Source of the DNA: an uncultured bacterium | Lineage (GTDB): Bacteria; Bacteroidota; Rhodothermia; Rhodothermales; UBA10348 | Assembly (NCBI GenBank): GCA_943788505.1 | Contig: CALSQR010000001.1 | Coordinates: forward strand, 1-64,000 | Length of the DNA: 64,000 nucleotides | Reading direction: 5' to 3' | Part shown: in pieces, positions 49,288 to 58,381 of the stretch | Layout: each line of letters starts with the position of its first letter | How positions within the stretch are numbered: the stretch's first letter is position 1 | Notes under the pieces: generated by a model | What the model was told of the DNA's origin: nothing | The model's input: the letters and a program-made list of their open reading frames with translations, nothing else | Database searches by the model: none | Program-made: the position numbers and the translations under genes

Positions 49288-50760
49288 CTATACGTGCAGA
49301 GAGGTAAGTAGCTTGTCGTGAAGTCCGCCAAAGCCGCCATTACTCATTACCAAGGCTACGTCACCTGGACGCAATTCGGTGAGAAGAAATGGTAATAGAT
49401 TATCTGCCCCTTCAGCCGCCACTGCTGGAATACCGGTCGAGATAATGTGCCTAATAACGGCATCAACATCAATGAAGTCCTCCTTTCGATCATTATGACG
49501 GAAGGGAGGACGACTCAGGAATACGGCACCAGCATGCTCGAAGGCAGCAGAATAGCCGTTCTCAAAAATTTTTCGACGACTCGAATTGGAACGGGGCTCG
49601 AATACTGCGACAACACGGCGGTCTGGCCACCGTTCTGCAGCCGCTTCAACGGTTGCCTTTACAGCCGTCGGGTGGTGCGCAAAGTCATCTACGACAATCA
49701 CTCCGGACACCTCACCTCTAATTTGCTGCCTCCTCTGAATTCCGGCGAAGGTGCCGAAACCAGTGATAATATCCGCTATGGTAAGACCTTCGTCCAGCGC
49801 GATGGTAGCCACTGCGAGGGCATTCAACAGGTTATGTCGTCCGCTGAGAGGCAACCATATCCGGCCTTTCATTTCGCCCTTTACAACCAGGTCGAAGCGC
49901 TGTCCATCCGATCCGGTATCAATGCGAACGGCCGTGACATCAACGTTTCGTCGCTCCAAGCCATATGTCATTACTCGACTTGATGCATCAACAGAAAGAC
50001 GATTGACCTCTGATAAGTCTCCACACAAGACGAGAAGGCCATCACTTGGAAGCAATTTTGCAAACTCACTGAATGCTTCTCGGTAGTCGTCCATTGATGC
50101 ATATATATCTGCATGGTCAAACTCAACCGATGTAATTATGGCACTAGTAGGGCGATAGTGGAGGAATTTAGGTCGTTTGTCAAAATAGGAGGTGTCGTAC
50201 TCGTCGCCTTCTATGATAAAATGCTGGCCTATTCCGACCGAATAACTGACATCTCCATTGTTCATGACTCCGCCAACGAGGAACCCCGGCTCTTTGCCTG
50301 CAGAGCGGAAAAGATGGGCCATCAAGGCGGAGGTAGTAGTTTTGCCATGGGTTCCAGCAACTACCAATGAGCGGCGATCACGAATAAAGAAATGTGATAC
50401 CGCCTCTGGAAGCGACTGCTGTGCCCAACCATGTTCGCGAACATGAGCAGCTTCTGGATGAGTAGGGGTGCAGGCGTTCCCTACAATCACTAAATCAGGT
50501 TGTGGCTGGAGGTTTGTCTGGCTGAAGCCCTCCGAGACTGGGATCTTCATGGCTTCGAGTCGAAGACTCATCGGGGGCCATGTGGCGGCGTCGGACCCGC
50601 GCACATTATATCCAGCTTCGTGAAATAAGCCGGCCAAAGACCCCATGCCGGTTCCACAGATTCCGATTAGGTAGACATCATTAATCTCGTTCGCCGCTGG
50701 AACCGGAGAGCGATCAAAAACTCGCAAATGAGCGTCCGGGAAGTCTTCCAGTTTGCGCAT
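49288..50760 (-). CDS. mpl: UDP-N-acetylmuramate:L-Ala-gamma-D-Glu-meso-DAP ligase
   Basis: Mur-ligase family enzyme that attaches recycled murein tripeptide to UDP-MurNAc. The 490-residue protein has YLIGICGTGMGSLAGLFHEA at the N-terminus (UDP site), the ATP loop VAGTHGKTTTSALMAHLF, the Mpl-specific VGGVMNNGDVSYSVGIGQHF and IEGDEYDTSYFDKRPKFLHY, and the third domain DDFAHHPTAVKATVEAAAER. The EGDEYD motif distinguishes Mpl from MurC. It heads the murein-recycling operon and lies 57 nt after the RND gene. Confidence 0.95.
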   Translation of the reverse strand: MRKLEDFPDAHLRVFDRSPVPAANEINDVYLIGICGTGMGSLAGLFHEAGYNVRGSDAATWPPMSLRLEAMKIPVSEGFSQTNLQPQPDLVIVGNACTPTHPEAAHVREHGWAQQSLPEAVSHFFIRDRRSLVVAGTHGKTTTSALMAHLFRSAGKEPGFLVGGVMNNGDVSYSVGIGQHFIIEGDEYDTSYFDKRPKFLHYRPTSAIITSVEFDHADIYASMDDYREAFSEFAKLLPSDGLLVLCGDLSEVNRLSVDASSRVMTYGLERRNVDVTAVRIDTGSDGQRFDLVVKGEMKGRIWLPLSGRHNLLNALAVATIALDEGLTIADIITGFGTFAGIQRRQQIRGEVSGVIVVDDFAHHPTAVKATVEAAAERWPDRRVVAVFEPRSNSSRRKIFENGYSAAFEHAGAVFLSRPPFRHNDRKEDFIDVDAVIRHIISTGIPAVAAEGADNLLPFLLTELRPGDVALVMSNGGFGGLHDKLLTSLHV

Positions 50761-50817
50761 GGATGGAGGAAGGCCGGGTGGGGGCGTCAGGTTAAGAGTG
50801 AACTGGATCGAAGAGGG

Positions 50818-53800
50818 TCAATCACTAGCAGCACGCCCGGGGGCAAGGTGGGATTTCACTTCGGAAGGGTCTCGGAAGGCATACTGCATCCGAATAGCAA
50901 GCGAATCAAACACAGAATACATAACTGGTACAATAACGAGCGTAAGGAACGTTGCGAAGGTAAGACCAGATATAATAGCGGTACCCATCGGACCCCAGAA
51001 CTGAGTATTCTCAGAGCCAAACTGGAAGTTCGGATCTAGATTGACCAAAAGCCCTACAAAATCAATGTTAATTCCAAAGGTTAGCGGGATCAGGCCAAGA
51101 ACTGTCGTCATGGCGGTAAGCAACACCGGTCGCATCCTAGTGGCACCCGCTTCAATAATAGCTTTCTGTTTTTCTACCCCTCGATCGCGCAACTGCATCG
51201 TGTAATCAATGAGCACGATGTTGTTGTTAACGACAATCCCTGCCAAAGATATCACACCGATAAAGGTCATGAGACCGAATGGCGTCCGGGTTAGAATCAG
51301 TCCTAGCAGAACACCAATTAGGCTGAAACCGACAGCAACCATGATGATGAATGGGGAAGAGATATGGTTGAATTGGGCAATCATGATCATAAAGATCAGC
51401 GATACCCCAACCAGAAGGACGATGGAAAGAAAACCGAATGATTCGGCTTGCTCTTCATTCTCACCTGTGTAAGAAACGGTATATCCCGCTGGGATTTCCG
51501 CTACGTAAGGCTCTAGCAGTTCTTGCACTTGCGCTAAGATAGCAGCGCTGTTGTATCCAGGTGCGCCCTGTCCGGTTACTACTGCTACTCGTTGTAGATC
51601 TAGCCGGGTTACGCTTCCAAGTCCACCAGATAACTCCAGATCTGCTACAGCGGTCAACGGTATCTGAGTTCCTTCTTCCAGAATGGTCAAATTGCGAAGG
51701 CTCTCAAGGGAGGCCCGATCATCCTCTCTAAGGCGTACGATGATGTCGTATTCATCCTCGCCGTCCCGAAATTTACCTGCCTCCACTCCATTAATAGCCG
51801 ACCGCACGGTTGATGCAATCTTGCGGGTGGAGATGTCAAAACGAGCCGCACGCTCCCTATCAATTCGAACTTGTAGTTCAGGGCGCCCTTGATTGAGATT
51901 GTCCTGAATATCAACAAGACCGGGTATTTCTCCTGTATCAGAGGCTCGCGTAAGAGAGGACTTGAGGTCGGACGCTATCCGGCTAATTACAGCGAACTCT
52001 TTCCCGCTTATTTCAATATTAACGGGCGCGCCAGTCGGTGGTCCGTTACTGTCCTGGTCAATCTTGATTTCCGTACCAGGAATACCGCGAAGCTCGGTTC
52101 GAATGCGTTCAAGCGTCTCAAAGCTGTCCTCGGCGCGATCTGCATAGTCTACCAGGTTCATGGTGATGCGTGAACGCTCTGGACTCGTAGCGCCTCCACC
52201 AAACTGACCATCGGCGCTGACACCAACATTCACGATCATGTTTTTTACATTTTCGCGCGCTTCATCACTGCCTTGTAATAGTGATGAGAGTCGGCGTCTT
52301 GCTTCGTCCGCAATCTCATTACTCGCGCCAAGGTTCATCCCGAGGGGACCCTTGACCATCACCATTATCTGACGAGGAGATGAGTTTGGAAAGAACTCAA
52401 CGCCTGTTGGTGCGGCAAGAAACATGAAAATAATCAGTATGAGCGAACCAACCGACACGTTGAGGAGCTGGGCCCTGTTATCGGTTAGGATCAGTTGATC
52501 ACGTTTCACAAACAGCTTACCGATAATACCCCCAGCGACAATCAAAAGAGGGAAGACAGCCAGTTCCGTGGCGGTTGCTATGTCGACATCTTTCTCAAGA
52601 AGTGCCATCAAACCAAGAAAGGAAAGCGATGTGACCGCGAAAACAATACCGATACGGATGCTCTTTCCCTTGCCCAGAAGCGTGGCTTCCAAGGTGTGAA
52701 AAAGAATACCTAGCGTACCTACGACCATCAACACACCCCCAGGTATCAAGAAGACCATTCCAGCAGTCTCTCCCATCCCACTGGAAACAAGAAGGCTTAG
52801 AATGCTCAGCACAAATCCAGTCGTAAAGCTTCCTAGTGCAGCGGCATTACGGAGCAAGGCTCGTTTAGCAGAGTAATCCCGATCAAGCATTCGACCAAGG
52901 AATGAGCGATACCGGTCAATCAGTCGTGGCAGCCCAGTACGTACAAAATTATCCCCAATCGGCTTAAATATTTTGCGATGCAGAAAACTGACGAGGGGGA
53001 TGGCAACAGCTAATACTACGAAGGTCTTCCAGTTGGCAATAGCTAACGTTAGGCCGACAAGCGCGATTACAACGTAGCCTACATTTTTCGCTGTGCGGGT
53101 CTTCTCAGGTACACGCTCACCTTCCAAGCGGACGAAAATCCCAGTGATTACAGGGTTGATGATGATAGCTACAAACAGGGAACAGGTAAGAGTGATAATC
53201 AACGTGAGTGGCATCCAGCTCATGAACTCACCGATGATCCCCGGCCAGAACAACATTGGGAAGAACACGGCGACCGTAGTGGCGGTCGAGGCAATCACGG
53301 CTCCGGCAACTTCAGACGTGCCCTGTTTGGCGGCTTCAAAACGAGAATACCCTTCCTCTCGGTACCGATAGATATTCTCCACAATCACGATCGCGTTGTC
53401 CACCAACATCCCAAGCGCGATAATCATCGAGAAGAGGATGATGAAGTTGAGCGTATATCCAGCTGCCTGAAAAACGATGAACGAAATGAACATCGAAAGT
53501 GGGATAGCGATGCCAACAAGCGTTGCGTTTCGTGCCCCGAGGAAAAAGAGCAATACAGCGATTACGAAGATCAGACCGGAGATGATATTGTTCTCGAGGT
53601 CTGTAATCAGGTCCTCTACGAAAACCGATTGATCACCAGTAATGATGACTTGCGTCCCAGATGGAAAGGCAAACTGATCCAGTCTTGCCCCAACTTCCCC
53701 GACTGTTTCTAGGATGTTGTCGCCCGAGCGCTTCTTGACATTTAGGCTGATTACCTGATTAAAACCCTGCCGATCGTCTGGAAGGTCAAACAATTCGTCA

Positions 53801-54642
53801 TTTGCATCGGTCTCCTGGAAAATCGCGAGCCGGGAATAGGACACTCGCTCAGCGAATCCGAAGTCTACATCGGCTACATCCCGTACATATACAGGGACGC
53901 CTCCGGGGCTTTTAATTACGAGATTGGAAAGCTCATCAGGGTCTTCGATTTCACCATCCACACGTACGAGGTAGTTCATCTCATCCACGTCGATAGACCC
54001 ACCCGGCACATTCGTGTTCTCATCAAATACTGCGTTGACGAGGTCCGTGAACGTAAGATTGTATCCTTTCAGCTTGACTAGGTCCACGTTGATCTGGATC
54101 TCACGGTCGAGCCCGCCAATGACATCTACTGCCAATACGCTGGGAATAGCCTCCAGCTCATCTTCCAATTCTTCGGCGACTTTTTTAAGTCTCGTAAGAG
54201 GGTAGGGGGCCGCCAAATTGATCGTTAAGACAGGGAATTCAGAGAAGTCTATCTCTGAGACCATGGGCTCTTCCACATCCGAAGGCAGGTCGGCTTTTGC
54301 TATATCAACCTTGTCTCGAACTTTGGCAAAGGCTTCGTCGATTGAAACGTCTGGTTCAAACTCTACGACGATACTCGAAACGCCTTCTGTAGAGGTCGAG
54401 CGGATGGCTTTGATACCATTTATTCCCTGGATCTCGCTCTCAATTTGCTGAGTAATCAACGACTCAACGTCGTCGGGTGCCGCGCCAGGGTAGATCGTTG
54501 TCACAACGATATTGGGCACCTCAATAGAAGGGTTAGCTTCTTTCGGGATCGTGATATAACTGTAAATGCCGCCAAGGGTCAGAACGACCGTCAGAACCAG
54601 AATAGAGGTTCTGTACTTGATGGCGGTATCCGTAATCTTCAT
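50818..54642 (-). CDS. RND family efflux permease with an enlarged central membrane region
   Basis: Proton-driven efflux pump of the AcrB type. The 1,274-residue protein has the N-terminal helix (YRTSILVLTVVLTLGGIYSY), porter domains, TM4 with the proton-relay GMLVDNAIVIVENIYRY, and the C-terminal TM block (FGLMTFIGVISLAGIVVNNN, MTTVLGLIPLTFG). RND pumps are normally ~1,040 residues; here about 210 extra residues with some five or six hydrophobic segments (approximately residues 515-725) separate TM6 from the TM7 segment that runs into GVEFFPNSSPRQ. Last gene of a tetR-tolC-mfp-RND operon. Substrate unknown. Confidence 0.92.
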   Translation of the reverse strand: MKITDTAIKYRTSILVLTVVLTLGGIYSYITIPKEANPSIEVPNIVVTTIYPGAAPDDVESLITQQIESEIQGINGIKAIRSTSTEGVSSIVVEFEPDVSIDEAFAKVRDKVDIAKADLPSDVEEPMVSEIDFSEFPVLTINLAAPYPLTRLKKVAEELEDELEAIPSVLAVDVIGGLDREIQINVDLVKLKGYNLTFTDLVNAVFDENTNVPGGSIDVDEMNYLVRVDGEIEDPDELSNLVIKSPGGVPVYVRDVADVDFGFAERVSYSRLAIFQETDANDELFDLPDDRQGFNQVISLNVKKRSGDNILETVGEVGARLDQFAFPSGTQVIITGDQSVFVEDLITDLENNIISGLIFVIAVLLFFLGARNATLVGIAIPLSMFISFIVFQAAGYTLNFIILFSMIIALGMLVDNAIVIVENIYRYREEGYSRFEAAKQGTSEVAGAVIASTATTVAVFFPMLFWPGIIGEFMSWMPLTLIITLTCSLFVAIIINPVITGIFVRLEGERVPEKTRTAKNVGYVVIALVGLTLAIANWKTFVVLAVAIPLVSFLHRKIFKPIGDNFVRTGLPRLIDRYRSFLGRMLDRDYSAKRALLRNAAALGSFTTGFVLSILSLLVSSGMGETAGMVFLIPGGVLMVVGTLGILFHTLEATLLGKGKSIRIGIVFAVTSLSFLGLMALLEKDVDIATATELAVFPLLIVAGGIIGKLFVKRDQLILTDNRAQLLNVSVGSLILIIFMFLAAPTGVEFFPNSSPRQIMVMVKGPLGMNLGASNEIADEARRRLSSLLQGSDEARENVKNMIVNVGVSADGQFGGGATSPERSRITMNLVDYADRAEDSFETLERIRTELRGIPGTEIKIDQDSNGPPTGAPVNIEISGKEFAVISRIASDLKSSLTRASDTGEIPGLVDIQDNLNQGRPELQVRIDRERAARFDISTRKIASTVRSAINGVEAGKFRDGEDEYDIIVRLREDDRASLESLRNLTILEEGTQIPLTAVADLELSGGLGSVTRLDLQRVAVVTGQGAPGYNSAAILAQVQELLEPYVAEIPAGYTVSYTGENEEQAESFGFLSIVLLVGVSLIFMIMIAQFNHISSPFIIMVAVGFSLIGVLLGLILTRTPFGLMTFIGVISLAGIVVNNNIVLIDYTMQLRDRGVEKQKAIIEAGATRMRPVLLTAMTTVLGLIPLTFGINIDFVGLLVNLDPNFQFGSENTQFWGPMGTAIISGLTFATFLTLVIVPVMYSVFDSLAIRMQYAFRDPSEVKSHLAPGRAASD

Positions 54643-54722
54643 ATCGGTAAAATGCTATAATGGGATCCAAAGACGGCGAGAGGGCGACGCTTCAGGGGCA
54701 TATGTTGGCAGAATGAGCTTCT

Positions 54723-55868
54723 TTAATTGGCTATCTCGACCAAGTCGCCTTCGGCCACCGTTGTTTGACCGGATGTGATTACTCGATCTCCTGCAGCTAG
54801 GCCACTTGCCACGACCGTTCTTCCTTCGTAGGACGGGCCGAGTACGATTTGGCGACGTTCAGCAATATTCTGGCCGTCTGTATCGACAATTACGTACACG
54901 CTCGACCCGTTTTCATCCCGTAGGATGGCCGTTTGCGATAGCACGATTTGCTCCTTCAAGAGACGGCGGGAGACCTGAACGTCAGCTATCATCGCTGGTT
55001 TGAGTAGACCATCATCATTTGAAATATCGATTTCAATCATGAAAGTCCTGTTCTGTGGGTTGATCACGCTCCCAACGAATGACACTGTCGCTTCGCGTGT
55101 CATTCCGCCATAGGCGCGGAAGGAAACGGATACGGAGGATCCTTTGCGGATGTCAGCAGCATAGGTTTCCGGGACGCCTGCCATGACCTTGAGACGACGG
55201 GTATTGACGATACGCGCAATAGGCATGCCCGGCATTACTTGCTCTCCCTGTTCAGCAAACCGTTCTTCGATGATTCCCGAGAAGGGCGCTTTGACGAACG
55301 TGTTTTCTAGTTGCTGTTCGGCTTGTGCCACAGCGGCCTCTGATTGCGCGAGCGCCGCTTTAGCTTGATTGAGCTGGGCTAATACGTTTTCGTATTCGAT
55401 GGCGGAGATGATTGAATCTTGGTACAGAGGCTCCTGCCGACGATACATGTCTTCCATCAAGTTTGCCTGGGACTGAACGGCGTCTAGGTTCGCACGAGCT
55501 TGGTTGAGCGCCGCTTGAATGATGCGGTCATCTAGCCGTGCAATCACGCTGCCTTCTTCGACACGTGTTCCTATTTCTACCAAGTCGACGATCGTTCCAG
55601 CGGTCTGAGACGAGAGGCTGGCATCTTGAGGAGCTGAAAGGGATCCTGTAATAGGAAGAATCTCCTCAAAACTGGATGGAACCATCTCGATGGCGCTGAC
55701 ACGAATTGTGCGAGCGGAGCCTGTAGGCCCGTTGGAGGCTGATTCCGCAGCGGACTCACCTGAATCATTCATCGTCAACTCTGCGGATTCAGATCCTCCG
55801 CAGGCCGTTAGAAATACAACCGCGATAAATGATAAAACACCAAAAAAGCAAGAGTAAGACCGGGACAT
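54723..55868 (-). CDS. RND efflux periplasmic adaptor lipoprotein
   Basis: Membrane-fusion protein linking the RND pump with the outer membrane channel. The 381-residue protein has a lipoprotein signal (FFGVLSFIAVVFLTACGGSE, lipobox Cys), the lipoyl-like half motif GTIVDLVEIGTRVEEGSVIA and, after a coiled-coil hairpin rich in Ala and Gln (AALAQSEAAVAQAEQQLENT), the matching strand FVKAPFSGIIEERFAEQGEQ. It lies 80 nt before the RND gene and 34 nt after tolC. Confidence 0.93.
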   Translation of the reverse strand: MSRSYSCFFGVLSFIAVVFLTACGGSESAELTMNDSGESAAESASNGPTGSARTIRVSAIEMVPSSFEEILPITGSLSAPQDASLSSQTAGTIVDLVEIGTRVEEGSVIARLDDRIIQAALNQARANLDAVQSQANLMEDMYRRQEPLYQDSIISAIEYENVLAQLNQAKAALAQSEAAVAQAEQQLENTFVKAPFSGIIEERFAEQGEQVMPGMPIARIVNTRRLKVMAGVPETYAADIRKGSSVSVSFRAYGGMTREATVSFVGSVINPQNRTFMIEIDISNDDGLLKPAMIADVQVSRRLLKEQIVLSQTAILRDENGSSVYVIVDTDGQNIAERRQIVLGPSYEGRTVVASGLAAGDRVITSGQTTVAEGDLVEIAN

Positions 55869-55902
55869 AGCGATAAATAGGTTAGGTCGGTCGGATACCG
55901 GA

Positions 55903-57594
55903 TCAGTTCGAGGTAGAAGGTGCTATCGGCTTGCCGATGGCTGTTTCGTAGGTGCTTTGAGCAACGAGCACGTCATGTACGGCCTGGAGGAAGTTGAAAC
56001 GCGTCTGATCGAGTTGATCAGACGCCTCGCGAACTTCCAATGGAGTAGCTACGCCTTCGCGCAGGCGCGCTTCGGCATAGGTGTAGTTAAGTTCTGCTCG
56101 ATCGAGATTTAGTCTCTGCGATTCCAAGCGGCGATGGGCAGCCCTTAAGGTGCGCAGCGAGCCATCTATTTCCACTTGGATTGCGCGAGCTAGAAATTCC
56201 ACATCATTTTCAGCCTTTTGCATCGCAATCTTGCGTTGCTGGATGCGTTGATGGGTAGCAAAACCATCGAAAACGTTCCAGGTCAAGCGAAGGCCGACGC
56301 TTACGCTTCTATCCCAATAGGCCGAATCCAGGTAGCCGCGATCTGTTTTCTGGAATGAAAATGGATCTCCGTTGATACTTGAGTAAGACACCCGGTTATC
56401 GGGGACATTACCGAGCCAATTGAAGTTGGCAAAGGCGTCAATATTGGGTAGATAAGCCGATCGGGCCACCTGTAATTGAATACTTTCTAATTCGACACCG
56501 ATCCTGGCCTGCGCTAAGTCTGGCCGCCGAGATAAGGCAACAGCAGTGACAGACTCAGCTTCAGAAGTGACATATTCGTTCCTGAGATCCGATTCTAGAT
56601 TGCCACGCAATGAGATGGTGTTCTCCGCAGGGAATCCGAGGAGGAGTTTCAAATTATCTAGGGCATTGGCTGCCGCAAGTTCAGTCTGCACGAGGACAGT
56701 CTCGAGGTTGGATACCTCTACTTCAGCCGACAAGCGTTGGAATTTGGGCGCCGTTCCTTGAGAGACTTGTTTTGATACCTCATTCAACGTGCGCCTGGAG
56801 CGCTCCACACTTTGAGATGTGACATCTACCTGCTCTTCAGCCAATAGAACAGCGTACCAGGCTGATTTGACATCCCGTAATAGAACTTGCTCTTGCCGAC
56901 GTAATCCTTCCTCGTTAAACGGGCGCAGCCATTTGGAAGCCCCATAGGCTCCGAATAACACTCGGCCATCAAAAAGCTTTTGGTTGATTGCTATGCCCGT
57001 GAAATACACACTAGGGACGGCAAACGGGTTGTCAGAGGACTCCAGTTGAATGCCAGCATCAGAAAGGCCCTGCGCTTGGCGAAGATAGAATTCGTTGATT
57101 GAGATCGGCTGCGTGCCAACATCGGAATCAGTTCGAGCTCCTTCATTGAAGGCCAACCAATCCAAGAATCCTAATGATTGGAAGAGACCGCCAGCTTGAG
57201 ACCCTGCGAACGGGTTAGCCGCTCTAACATTTCTGGTGTAGTTAGAAGAGAGATCCACTTGTGGGAAAAGTTCGGCCCACCCTTCACGCACCTGCGCTGT
57301 CCCATTCTTGACGTCCAAGCGGATGTTTTCCAAGGCGAGGTTCTGAGTCAGAGCTATCTGAAGTGCTTCTTCGAGTGTTAGCACCACGTCCATACCTGAC
57401 TGCACCGATTGCACCACTTGCACCGATTGCGCCGATTGCACCGATTGCACCGTGGCATCCTGGGAATCTTGCGCACTAACTGTACTTACTATTGGCAATA
57501 GCAGTACGAAAACGGCAATCGGCAACCCGGAGCTCTTCAAAAACGTCCTCATAGCGTCGCACATGTCAATCCTAGGAGTTGGGGCTTCGTTCAC
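55903..57594 (-). CDS. TolC-family outer membrane efflux protein
   Basis: Outer-membrane channel of the efflux system. The 563-residue protein has a signal peptide ending in STVSAQ and two structural repeats of long amphipathic helices (LEEALQIALTQNLALENIRL; RRLESQRLNLDRAELNYTYA then REASDQLDQTRFNFLQAVHD). The GTG at 57594 overlaps the tetR stop (GTGA), which I use as the start, although the ATG at 57552 (MRTFLKSSGLPIAVFVLLLP) gives a more typical signal peptide. Just after the signal is a Val-Gln-Ser repeat encoded by 9-bp units. Confidence 0.92.
   Translation of the reverse strand: MNEAPTPRIDMCDAMRTFLKSSGLPIAVFVLLLPIVSTVSAQDSQDATVQSVQSAQSVQVVQSVQSGMDVVLTLEEALQIALTQNLALENIRLDVKNGTAQVREGWAELFPQVDLSSNYTRNVRAANPFAGSQAGGLFQSLGFLDWLAFNEGARTDSDVGTQPISINEFYLRQAQGLSDAGIQLESSDNPFAVPSVYFTGIAINQKLFDGRVLFGAYGASKWLRPFNEEGLRRQEQVLLRDVKSAWYAVLLAEEQVDVTSQSVERSRRTLNEVSKQVSQGTAPKFQRLSAEVEVSNLETVLVQTELAAANALDNLKLLLGFPAENTISLRGNLESDLRNEYVTSEAESVTAVALSRRPDLAQARIGVELESIQLQVARSAYLPNIDAFANFNWLGNVPDNRVSYSSINGDPFSFQKTDRGYLDSAYWDRSVSVGLRLTWNVFDGFATHQRIQQRKIAMQKAENDVEFLARAIQVEIDGSLRTLRAAHRRLESQRLNLDRAELNYTYAEARLREGVATPLEVREASDQLDQTRFNFLQAVHDVLVAQSTYETAIGKPIAPSTSN
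57401..57454 (-). repeat. 9-bp tandem repeat at the mature N-terminus of TolC
   Basis: Six 9-bp units of the form TGCACCGAT on the plus strand encode VQSVQSAQSVQ-like text on the minus strand. In-frame and directly after the signal peptide, so copy-number change would alter a flexible linker without breaking the protein. Confidence 0.8.
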
Positions 57595-58268
57595 GTAATC
57601 ACCTCCTCAGTTACCGTCTCGGTTGCAATTCCATCCAGAATCCATCTTGTGAGCATCTCCGCCATCGCATCCGCAGTTTGAGGAAACTCCAAGGCATCCT
57701 CACCGACATCCATGCACGCACGCATTTGAATACCGTTAATGTTTACCAGAATCATGTGGGCAATCAAGCGAGGAGGCATGATTCGGAGTTCACCATTGTC
57801 CATGGCCCTCTGCAACGGGAAAGAAAGCGCATCGAGGGCTCGGGAACGTTGGGCTGCAAAAAACTTCCTCGGTTCGGGGTCGTCACTAAAACCGATCCTG
57901 TGTGCCTCGCGCAGAAGAGTCATAAACAGCTCAAGACGAGAGAGAAAGAAAGAGAACGTACTCGAGAGAAATTGTGAGAGCTGAGTGCGAAAGGTTTCAC
58001 TAGAGGAAACGGAAAACGTCTGTGAAATTAACTCACACAATTCATCGTGGAATTGTTCGATAATGGCGAGCAGGATTTCTTGTTTGCCATCAGGGAAGTA
58101 GTTGTAGAGCGTTCCCTTGCCAAACTCTGCCTTGTTAGCAATCTCTTCTAGGGTCGATTGCCCATATCCTTTTTCGGCAAAAACCTCCTGCGCAGCTACT
58201 AGAATATCACCTCGCCTGGCAAGGCGCTCGCGGTCCCTGCGAGGCAGGCGCTCGGTCGTCTGTTCCAT
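57591..58268 (-). CDS. TetR family transcriptional regulator
   Basis: Local repressor of the efflux operon. The 225-residue protein has an N-terminal TetR helix-turn-helix (RGDILVAAQEVFAEKGYGQS, EIANKAEFGKGTLYNYFPDG with the usual GTLYNYF) and a helical ligand-binding domain. I start at the ATG at 58268; four more codons are open upstream. It is the first gene of the operon and is followed by tolC with a 4-bp overlap. A perfect dyad 30 bp upstream of its start is the likely operator, implying autoregulation of the whole operon. Confidence 0.93.
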   Translation of the reverse strand: MEQTTERLPRRDRERLARRGDILVAAQEVFAEKGYGQSTLEEIANKAEFGKGTLYNYFPDGKQEILLAIIEQFHDELCELISQTFSVSSSETFRTQLSQFLSSTFSFFLSRLELFMTLLREAHRIGFSDDPEPRKFFAAQRSRALDALSFPLQRAMDNGELRIMPPRLIAHMILVNINGIQMRACMDVGEDALEFPQTADAMAEMLTRWILDGIATETVTEEVIT

Positions 58269-58298
58269 GCTAATCCACAATAACTTGGCGTTCGGAAA

Positions 58299-58314
58299 GT
58301 GACTAACCAGTCAC
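58299..58314. promoter_or_regulatory. Perfect inverted repeat, probable TetR operator
   Basis: GTGACT-AACC-AGTCAC: 6-bp arms with a 4-bp spacer, 30 bp upstream of the tetR start. Size and symmetry fit operators of TetR-type efflux repressors (TGACT...AGTCA core). Confidence 0.7.
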
Positions 58315-58381
58315 ATTTGGAACCCCTACGTCACAGGGTCCTCGATGATGCGTTGCTATTGTCAAGAATTGCGGAAGCCTG

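Noticed and set aside
48745-49321. Plus-strand open frames of 102 and 131 codons opposite the unknown gene of the murein operon
   Set aside because: The minus-strand gene has ATGA coupling with the epimerase gene and operon position; the plus frames show no family features.
58360-58365. Perfect TTGACA on the minus strand as -35 box for tetR
   Set aside because: No acceptable -10 box lies 16-19 bp downstream, and the hexamer is immediately next to the manC 3' end; likely coincidence.
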